From CALREJ01 sp964533375 (GTDB lineage: Bacteria > Patescibacteriota > Gracilibacteria > Peribacterales > Peribacteraceae), in NCBI GenBank assembly GCA_964533375.1, contig CAZHLW010000001.1:682001-746000 (forward strand): DNA of 64,000 nucleotides, given 5' to 3'. Positions 57,653-64,000 of this stretch are shown piece by piece. Every line of letters starts with the position of its first letter. Positions within the stretch are counted from its first letter, which is position 1. The position numbers and the translations under genes are program-made. The notes beneath the pieces were generated by a model, which was given only the letters and a program-made list of their open reading frames with translations, had not been told where the DNA came from and made no database searches.

Positions 57653-60600
57653 TCAGATCTCGTCGGCAGGCTCTTCCAGCCCTTGTTCGAGGGCAAAGCG
57701 CTTGCGGTAGACCTCACCGGTCGGGATAAGACGACCGATAATGACGTTTTCCTTCAGTCCTGCGAGCATATCGATCTTCTTGGTGGTTGCGGCATCGACC
57801 AGCACGCGGATGGTTTCCTGGAAGGATGCACCGGACAGCCAGGAGTCGGTCGCGAGGGCAACTCTGGTAATACCCAGGAGCAGCTGCTCGTAGGTAGCCA
57901 TCTTGGCCTTTCCCTTGGTTTCCTGAGCCAGGCGCTCGTTTTCGTAGTCGACTTCTCCCTTGTCGGCCACTTCTCCCGGCAGGAAGTTCGTGTCGCCGGC
58001 GTCAGAGCAGCGGATTTTAGAGAACATTTTGCGGACAATAATTTCAAGGTGCTTGTCGTTGATGGTCTGACCCTGAGACGCGTAGATGTGCTGCACTTCC
58101 TGGACCACGTAGTTCTGCACGGCGTAGACACCCTTCTTTTCAAGGAGGTCCTGCAGGTTGAAGTGTCCGACGTTGAGAGGATCTCCCACACCGACCTTGG
58201 AACCTGTTTTCACGATGAGCGATTCGCGGCCACCAAACAGGTAGGCCTTTTCCTGCAGATCGTAGTGCTTCACCTGGATGGTACCGTCGACGATCGACGT
58301 GACCTCTCCGGCTGCGACAGCGCGGATAACGGACTTATCGTACTTGGACTTCGCAAGGATGGTACGCTCGGCAACCTTCTCTCCCTTCTCGACCACGACT
58401 TCGAATCCGGCCTGCAGGTGGTAGCTGTCCTCACCCGGCACTTCTTCGTTGATGGTGATAGTCGTCTTGCCGCCCTGGTGACTGACTTTCACGATTCCGG
58501 CAATATCCGCAAGCTGAGCGGAGGTGCGCGGGTTGCGTGCTTCGAAGAGTTCTTCGACACGTGTCAGACCCTGCGTGATATCGGCTCCTTCTGCGACTCC
58601 TCCCATGTGGAAGGTACGCATGGTGAGCTGCGTTCCCGGTTCACCGATGGATTGCGCAGCAATAATACCGACCGGTGTTCCGATTTTGACGGTCTTGTTG
58701 TTACCAAGATCGCGGCCGTAGCAGCGGACACAGATTCCCTGCTTCGTCTTACACGTCATCACAGAGCGGACAAGCACGTCTTCAATCTTGTGCTCGTGCA
58801 ACAGTTCGATGAGATCGGCATCAATTTCCTGGTTGCGGGTCGCAATGGTCTTTCCACCGCTGACGATGTCTTCACCCAAGGTGCGTCCGAAGATGCGGCT
58901 TTCGAATTTTTCACCGATGCGCTCGGAGTCTTCGGTGGTGATTTTGTGGTTCGACACAGATCCACAGTCTTCCTCGCGGATGATGATGTCCTGTACGGCA
59001 TCGACCAGACGGCGTGTGAGGTAACCGGCTTCCGCAGTCTTGAGAGCGGTGTCGGACTTTCCTTTGCGACCACCGTGCGTTGCGATGAAGTATTCAAGAA
59101 CGGAGAATCCATGTTTGAGGTTGCTCTGGATCGGGAGTTCGATCGTGCGTCCGGACGGGTTGGCAACGAGTCCTTTCATACCACCAAGCTGTGTGACCTG
59201 TCCCCAGTTACCTCTAGCTCCGGAGTCGATCACGTAGGTGATGTCGTTTTCGGGCTCTTTGAGGAAGTCGCGGATCATGGCGCTCGACACTTCGTTCTTT
59301 GTCTGCGTCCAGATGCGGATAGCGTGGCTGTACTTTTCATCAGCGGTAATGAAGCCCTTCCAGTAGAAATTGTTCATCTCGTTGATCTTCACGTTTGCTT
59401 CGGCAACGAGTGTTTCTGCTTCGGTCGGAACGATGATGTCGGAGGCGGCGATGGAGACGCCGGACATCGTTGCGAATTTGAAGCCTACATCTTTGATCCG
59501 GTCTGCAAACTGCGTGGTCTGTTCCTCACCCACGAGCTCAAGAGCCTTGGCAATGAGGTTACTGAGTGCCTTCTTTGTAAGAGCCTTCTGAATGCGGCCC
59601 ATACCGGCAGGCATGATGTCATCGAACTTCAAACGTCCGACGGAGGTGTCGATAATCTGCGTCTTTCCTTCCTCTTCAGCCGGAACACGGACTTTGATTT
59701 TGGCCTGGATATCCACCACACCGGAGTCGAATGCGAGGAATGCTTCGTCCTGGTTTGAGAAGATCATGCCCTCTCCCTTCTTTCCATCGTGAACCTGTGT
59801 CAGGAAGTAACAACCAAGCACCATATCCTGGACCGGGTTGATGATCGGTTCACCGGCGGACGGCTTCAAGACGTTTGTGGATGCAGACATGAGGCGGCGT
59901 GCTTCCTGCTGCGCGTTATCCGACAGCGGGACGTGGACAGCCATCTGGTCTCCGTCGAAGTCGGCGTTGAAGGCGGTACATGCAAGCGGATGGAGCTGGA
60001 TAGCAAGACCTTCGATGAGGGTTGGCTTGAAAGCCTGGATACCAAGTCTGTGCAGCGTCGGCGCGCGGTTGAGGAGGACGTACTTGTCTTTAATCACTTC
60101 TTCGAGAATATCCCACACCTCTTTGCCGCCGTCCTGAATCAGACGCTCGGCAGCCTTCACGTTGTGCGCAAGTTCGCGGCGGATGATGGTGCCAATCACA
60201 AACGGCTTGAAGAGTTTCATCGCCATTTCCTTCGGCAGACCACACTGGTTGAGTTTGAGGTGCGGTCCGGCAACGATCACGGAGCGACCGGAGTAGTCCA
60301 CGCGCTTACCAAGGAGGTTCTGGCGGAAGCGACCCTGCTTCCCCTTCAGCATGTCTGAGAGCGAGCGGAGTTTGCGGCGATCTCCTGCGGTAAACAGCGT
60401 CTTGCCTCCGCGGGCGGAGTTATTCAGCAATGTGTCGACCGCTTCCTGCAACATACGCTTTTCGTTACGGCAGATAACTTCCGGCGCACCGATGCTCATC
60501 AGCTTTTTCAGACGTGAGTTACGGTTGATGACGCGGCGGTAGAGGTCGTTCAAGTCGGATGCAGCGAAGCGTCCACCATCCAGCTGCACCATCGGGCGCA

Positions 60601-61528
60601 GATCCGGAGGAAGAACCGGGAGGCGTGTCGGGATCATCCAGGACGGATCGATGCCTGCCTGGAGAATACTGTTCACGAACTTCATGCGCTTCATCACTTT
60701 CTTCAGCTTCTGCCCCGAGGACTTCTCACGCTCGGACTGGAGATCGGTTGCGAGCTGCTGGAGTTCAATATTCAAAATGACTTCGCGGAGTGATTCAGCA
60801 CCGGTACCGGCGCGGAACACGTGACCGAATTTCATGTTCATTTCGCGGAATTTGAGCTCGGAGAGCACGCCTCCGGTGTGGAGGTTTTTCAGATCATCGA
60901 GCGCTTCTTTGTGGTTCATTTTGAGGGATTCGAGGCGTTCTGCATACTCCTTATCCAATGCGTCGAGCTGAGCGCGGGTCGCGTTGCTTTCGGTCAGCTG
61001 CTTCTTGCTGTCTTCATACTCACGCACCACCTGTTTGCGGCGGTTTTCCATGCTGGCGTTGAGTTCCTTCTCTGCTTCTGTCTTCATATCGTCATTCACG
61101 CTGATCACTACGTATGCAGCGAAATACACGATCTGCTCAAGGGTCTTAATAGGAAGATCCAAAAGGAGGCCGATGCGCGACGGGCTGGAACGGAGGAACC
61201 AGATGTGCGCGATGGGAACAGCCAGGTTGATGTGGCCCATGCGTTCGCGGCGAACGATGCTGCGGGTGACTTCCACACCACACTTTTCACAAATAACACC
61301 CTTATAACGGATTCCTTTGTACTTTCCGCAGAAACACTGGAAGTTCTTGGTTGGACCGAAAATACGCTCACAGAAGAGGCCATCCGGCTCCGCACGCTGG
61401 GTGCGGTAGTTGACGGTTTCAGCCTTCGTGACTTCGCCTCTGGACCACATAAGAATGTCGTCGGGGCTGGCGACAGAGAGGGCGACTGCGTCGAAGGAAT
61501 CGGTTGCGGACGTAGCTGTTGTCGGCAT
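57653..61528 (-). CDS. rpoC: RNA polymerase beta' subunit
   Basis: 1291 residues from ATG 61528 (a frame to 61576 adds 16 atypical residues). Zinc-binding N-terminus CFCGKYKGIRYKGVICEKCG, then RMGHINLAVPIAHIWF; a coiled coil at about 135-195; the catalytic Mg2+ motif NADFDGDQMAVHVPLS (~524); trigger-loop/bridge-helix region with GSRG-like DSGARGNWGQVTQLGGMKGL; second zinc site with MTCKTKQGICVRCYGRDL. Complete, no intein. Directly followed by rpsL and rpsG. rpoB, normally just upstream, is not there. Confidence 0.97.
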   Translation of the reverse strand: MPTTATSATDSFDAVALSVASPDDILMWSRGEVTKAETVNYRTQRAEPDGLFCERIFGPTKNFQCFCGKYKGIRYKGVICEKCGVEVTRSIVRRERMGHINLAVPIAHIWFLRSSPSRIGLLLDLPIKTLEQIVYFAAYVVISVNDDMKTEAEKELNASMENRRKQVVREYEDSKKQLTESNATRAQLDALDKEYAERLESLKMNHKEALDDLKNLHTGGVLSELKFREMNMKFGHVFRAGTGAESLREVILNIELQQLATDLQSEREKSSGQKLKKVMKRMKFVNSILQAGIDPSWMIPTRLPVLPPDLRPMVQLDGGRFAASDLNDLYRRVINRNSRLKKLMSIGAPEVICRNEKRMLQEAVDTLLNNSARGGKTLFTAGDRRKLRSLSDMLKGKQGRFRQNLLGKRVDYSGRSVIVAGPHLKLNQCGLPKEMAMKLFKPFVIGTIIRRELAHNVKAAERLIQDGGKEVWDILEEVIKDKYVLLNRAPTLHRLGIQAFKPTLIEGLAIQLHPLACTAFNADFDGDQMAVHVPLSDNAQQEARRLMSASTNVLKPSAGEPIINPVQDMVLGCYFLTQVHDGKKGEGMIFSNQDEAFLAFDSGVVDIQAKIKVRVPAEEEGKTQIIDTSVGRLKFDDIMPAGMGRIQKALTKKALSNLIAKALELVGEEQTTQFADRIKDVGFKFATMSGVSIAASDIIVPTEAETLVAEANVKINEMNNFYWKGFITADEKYSHAIRIWTQTKNEVSSAMIRDFLKEPENDITYVIDSGARGNWGQVTQLGGMKGLVANPSGRTIELPIQSNLKHGFSVLEYFIATHGGRKGKSDTALKTAEAGYLTRRLVDAVQDIIIREEDCGSVSNHKITTEDSERIGEKFESRIFGRTLGEDIVSGGKTIATRNQEIDADLIELLHEHKIEDVLVRSVMTCKTKQGICVRCYGRDLGNNKTVKIGTPVGIIAAQSIGEPGTQLTMRTFHMGGVAEGADITQGLTRVEELFEARNPRTSAQLADIAGIVKVSHQGGKTTITINEEVPGEDSYHLQAGFEVVVEKGEKVAERTILAKSKYDKSVIRAVAAGEVTSIVDGTIQVKHYDLQEKAYLFGGRESLIVKTGSKVGVGDPLNVGHFNLQDLLEKKGVYAVQNYVVQEVQHIYASQGQTINDKHLEIIVRKMFSKIRCSDAGDTNFLPGEVADKGEVDYENERLAQETKGKAKMATYEQLLLGITRVALATDSWLSGASFQETIRVLVDAATTKKIDMLAGLKENVIIGRLIPTGEVYRKRFALEQGLEEPADEI

Positions 61529-61748
61529 GGGTGATAGTGGGAAAAATGGCTTGTGAATGCAGAAAAATGCACGCACGAAACTCCGTTGCCCCCGTTTCTT
61601 ATTCGTCTCAAATAAGCGGGAAACACCGGAAATGTAGCGGCATTATACGAATGCGGGCATTTGGGTGCAAGGAAAAATTTCACAGAAAAATATCCGGCCC
61701 GCAGGTGTACGATCATCTTCAGAAACTTGTGGAATGAGTAGCTATTCC

Positions 61749-61754
61749 TATAAT
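61749..61754 (+). promoter_or_regulatory. -10 box of gene 61765
   Basis: TATAAT, 10 nt before ATG 61765. An earlier ATG (61753) overlaps the box itself and is unlikely to be used. Confidence 0.5.
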
Positions 61755-61764
61755 GAAGTTTCCC

Positions 61765-62112
61765 ATGATTCAGGATGATTCAACCACATCGGCAACGAAA
61801 AGGGATATCCAAGTACTGCAGGATATGCTTTTAGGAGCTATTAACCGCAATTCGCAGGATATACAAAGCGTGAAAACTTTGATGCTCGCTCAAGATGAAC
61901 ACCTGCAGGAACAGATAGCGGGACTTGCGACCAAGGAAGAATTATATGTTGTAAAAGAAGAACTCCGCGAAGAAATCAAAGCATCAGAAAGACATGTCCT
62001 GGCCGCAGTCGAACAAAAGAGATACGACGATATCGGCATTACCAAAGATCGCTTTACCGCACACGATGAACGAATCCGTAGACTGGAGATACAGACGGGA
62101 TTAGCGGTGTAA
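61765..62112 (+). CDS. Small coiled-coil hypothetical protein
   Basis: 115 residues from ATG 61765. Nearly all helical with heptad character (VLQDMLLGAINRNSQDIQSV, then EELREEIKASERHVLAAVE) and ending DERIRRLEIQTGLAV. This composition is common in short coiled-coil proteins of Patescibacteria; no function is assigned. Divergent from rpoC. Confidence 0.7.
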   Translation: MIQDDSTTSATKRDIQVLQDMLLGAINRNSQDIQSVKTLMLAQDEHLQEQIAGLATKEELYVVKEELREEIKASERHVLAAVEQKRYDDIGITKDRFTAHDERIRRLEIQTGLAV

Positions 62113-62131
62113 TATAGCGATCCAGATAGTA

Positions 62132-63409
62132 TTAGATGACCTTCAGATTTTTTTCCAGAGCTATACAGATATCCTGAATATTTGAGTTTTTTGCCATCTG
62201 CTTCACATAATTGAGCGTTGCTGCAGCATTCAGAGAATTCACGCTATTTGGGTTGTCACCATTATTTTTAGACGCCAGAATAAAATTCCGGAAGGAATTG
62301 CCGCTATCGCTGAGGATTCTCTGCTCATATTTTTGCATCAGCGGTTGTGCTGCTTCTTGCCCGAAGGTGTTGTATACATTTGCTATCTGAATCACAGATA
62401 GATAACTCGCATCAATATACGGCATGAGGATAGCAGTGATTTTTGTCTTTGCCATTTCATCCGTCATCATTCCCCGGCTCTTTTGTTCCCATACGTTCTG
62501 GATCGCATTCGAACAAATTGCAGGATTGTGCGGATGCATGGCAAGAATTTGTTCCTGCATTGAAAGATCATTCTGTAGGGCAGCGTTGTCTGCTTTTTTG
62601 AAATCGTGGATATCATTGATTTCCCCCAGTTCGGATGCAACAAAACGATCGATAGAATGAACATTCATGGAAGGATTCAGACCATACTTTTTTTCATCAG
62701 CGGAAAAGTCATAAAAATTGTGTGCATAGGGCTGGATGTTTTTATTTGTCTGCTGACCGCTTGCATCGACCTGAGCCATATCGACATAACTCGTGTTCTT
62801 GGAGAATTTCAAAGGCTTCCCGTTCGCCCCGCCAAGATCAAAACACAGTTGTGCATGATCCTCTACCGATACCAATCCTACTGCTTTCTGCAGCGTTTCT
62901 GAACCGCAGAAAGACGCAAGAGATGCGTAGTAATTTGCCACGGCATTGCAATCACCCTGGCGTTTCACATTCATATTCTCCGGGATGAGCGTGGTAGAAA
63001 AATCGGAACCGCCATAGACAATATGAGCGCTGCGCACCTGTTCTTCGAGCAAACAAATTTCGTAGAGCACGCCTGTCTGGCTGTCTGAAAGATTCTGAAG
63101 ATCGACAGCAGGCAGATTTCCACCCTGTGTGAAGTAGGTGCTGTAGGGTGGCGACTGAAGCCTGTTTCTGATTTCAGCTGCATTCAGACTTTTTGCAGCA
63201 CTGATTTTTCCTCGAAGCTCCAGGCCTTCTTTGGTAAAACCATCAATCATTTTTTTATAGATTTGTTCGGGGTTGGATGAAGATTCAACAAGGTTACCCT
63301 GCCCCTTGCTGTCAATCGCGAGGAAAAGAATGTGCAGCGTGCCTTCTTTCTTATGTTGTTCCAGCACTTTTGGATCAGATGTCATTTGCAGTAACTGCTC
63401 TCTCGACAT
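62132..63409 (-). CDS. Downstream part of a frameshifted gene; transglutaminase/papain-like candidate
   Basis: 425 residues from ATG 63409, but the frame is open upstream to the A9 run at 63541-63549, where it joins the preceding gene after a -1 shift. It has a possible Cys/His cysteine-protease pattern: NVKRQGDCNAVANYYASLAS (Cys ~residue 153) and VSVEDHAQLCFDLGG (His ~183), reminiscent of transglutaminase-like folds but not assigned. The C-terminal half is helical (LSMQEQILAMHPHNPAICSN). As a separate protein its start would lack a promoter. The likeliest reading is one long protein whose frame is shifted by an indel or slippage. Confidence 0.7.
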   Translation of the reverse strand: MSREQLLQMTSDPKVLEQHKKEGTLHILFLAIDSKGQGNLVESSSNPEQIYKKMIDGFTKEGLELRGKISAAKSLNAAEIRNRLQSPPYSTYFTQGGNLPAVDLQNLSDSQTGVLYEICLLEEQVRSAHIVYGGSDFSTTLIPENMNVKRQGDCNAVANYYASLASFCGSETLQKAVGLVSVEDHAQLCFDLGGANGKPLKFSKNTSYVDMAQVDASGQQTNKNIQPYAHNFYDFSADEKKYGLNPSMNVHSIDRFVASELGEINDIHDFKKADNAALQNDLSMQEQILAMHPHNPAICSNAIQNVWEQKSRGMMTDEMAKTKITAILMPYIDASYLSVIQIANVYNTFGQEAAQPLMQKYEQRILSDSGNSFRNFILASKNNGDNPNSVNSLNAAATLNYVKQMAKNSNIQDICIALEKNLKVI

Positions 63410-63522
63410 TTTTCTATAACCCTCAAGGAGCTGTGTGTGTTGATCGCTGATTGTTTCGGCTTCAGTTTTCGGAGCAGTCCGGGGTTTCTCAGAAATCGGG
63501 GATCCAGCCTCTTTTTCGGCTT

Positions 63523-64000
63523 TTATTTCTGCTTCAGGGCTTTTTTTTTAGATTTTTCATCTTCTGTTTTGTTTTCTTCAGGTTTTTTCTCTGCGGGTTC
63601 CTTTGGCACCTCGTTTATCCCATTCTTTTGCACGTCAGATTTTTCCTTTTGTGTAACTAACAATTTTTTCAAAAGCTCCTGTTGTTTCTCTACCGAAAGC
63701 TCTCTGAATGACTGAAAGGCATGTGCATCCTCAGCTGATAATTTCTTGAATTGATCTTCCTGCATCAGGGGGCTATTTAAAAATACCTGTCTTTCTGCGT
63801 CGCTCATTGTATGGTAACGCGCAATAAGTCCCTCCAGTGGTTCTTTTGCAATCCTGTCTGCAAGTTGCTCCGGAGTCTCCTTCTGACCGGTTTTGTCGGC
63901 GCCTGTTATCTGATCGATCATCTTCACCTTCTGATCGGCCTCATCGTAGATTTTCTGCTGTGCAGCAATCATCATATCCAGTTCCTCTACTGTTGTAGCT
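63523..64000 (-). CDS. Upstream part of the frameshifted gene (3' open at window edge)
   Basis: The frame is open from base 64000 with no start inside the window, so the gene begins beyond it. Visible part: helical, charged (KIYDEADQKVKMIDQITGAD, ETPEQLADRIAKEPLEGLI, FKKLSAEDAHAFQSFRELSV) and a Lys/Glu/Pro-rich linker. It stops at 63523, 16 nt after nine consecutive A. A -1 shift at that run continues into the 425-residue frame (62132-63409) without a stop for the intervening ~130 nt. Confidence 0.7.
   Translation of the reverse strand, partial: ATTVEELDMMIAAQQKIYDEADQKVKMIDQITGADKTGQKETPEQLADRIAKEPLEGLIARYHTMSDAERQVFLNSPLMQEDQFKKLSAEDAHAFQSFRELSVEKQQELLKKLLVTQKEKSDVQKNGINEVPKEPAEKKPEENKTEDEKSKKKALKQK
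63541..63549 (-). other. A9 homopolymer slippery site
   Basis: Minus strand TCT AAA AAA AAA GCC. A -1 slip (A AAA AAG type heptamer, as in E. coli dnaX) or a tenth A restores one continuous frame across both parts. Confidence 0.75.

Noticed and set aside
40101..61528. Inteins in nrdJ, gyrB or rpoC
   Set aside because: Active-site blocks of each protein are contiguous and lengths are normal; no HINT or LAGLIDADG motifs.
1..64000. Alternative genetic code (UGA as Gly)
   Set aside because: UGA ends several well-defined genes at the expected length (for example hisS, ychF and ribH), so UGA is a stop.

Overview
The window looks like chromosomal DNA of a small-genome bacterium of the Candidate Phyla Radiation (Patescibacteria). 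I infer a Peregrinibacteria/Peribacteria-like lineage. The basis is dense packing on both strands, UGA used as a normal stop (so not the Gly-recoding Gracilibacteria/SR1 code), many short lineage-specific proteins, Cys-rich DUF4215-type, SLH and sortase surface proteins, and intergenic DNA filled with short word-like repeats and GC-rich palindromes. No rRNA, CRISPR array, IS transposase or prophage was seen. Exact taxonomy cannot be settled without a tree.

Layout. 1-1452: end of a PKD/transmembrane/Pro-rich surface protein. 1592-4280: tRNA-His, a caspase-like lipoprotein and hisS. 4240-7618: gyrB (minus), a lone sigma-region-4-like protein and rpsU. 7773-12066 (minus): baeRF-like protein, SLH-S41 protease and PrsW-like membrane protease. 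12188-18398: a glycosyltransferase cluster (PMT, GT2, two GT-C) with a four-helix-bundle (IVP-like) gene framed by an inverted repeat. 18463-23873: glyS, a DUF1232 protein, an unknown protein, and a DHCR24-like flavoenzyme paired with a Cfa-type methyltransferase. 24315-26263: rpsB-tsf behind a strong promoter and a structured leader. 26269-35940: membrane proteins, DUF4215 protein, CheY-like receiver, PLD/cardiolipin synthase-like protein, VirD4/TraD-like ATPase, PRTase-like protein and SLH-sortase. 36102-40026: ychF-hyp-RNHCP operon and several small genes. 40101-43481: B12-dependent ribonucleotide reductase. 43780-48613: riboflavin synthesis (ribE-ribH-ribBA on plus, ribD on minus after a TrpR-like regulator). 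48686-53731: M23 peptidase, a 1220-residue repetitive surface protein and a small gene. 53820-61528 (minus): rpoC, rpsL, rpsG, a hypothetical and fusA, with no rpoB next to rpoC. 61765-64000: a small coiled-coil protein and a gene interrupted by a -1 frame change at an A9 run.

How the genes work together. There is an information-processing core (two ribosomal/translation operons, two aminoacyl-tRNA synthetases, gyrB, rpoC, ychF). Around it is a large cell-surface programme: secreted repeat proteins, SLH-anchored sortase and protease, M23 peptidase, protein or envelope glycosylation, a conjugation-type ATPase, and lipid-modifying enzymes. A de novo flavin pathway sits beside several flavoenzymes.

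The clearest unconventional signals are these: many genes whose -10 box lies only 6-8 nt before the start codon, implying leaderless mRNAs, with Shine-Dalgarno motifs nearly absent; telomere-like intergenic word repeats, including two nearly identical 35-nt copies 28 kb apart; the inverted-repeat-framed IVP gene; a DHCR24-like/Cfa-like gene pair resembling 10-methyl fatty acid synthesis; and a homopolymer frameshift gene at the right edge.
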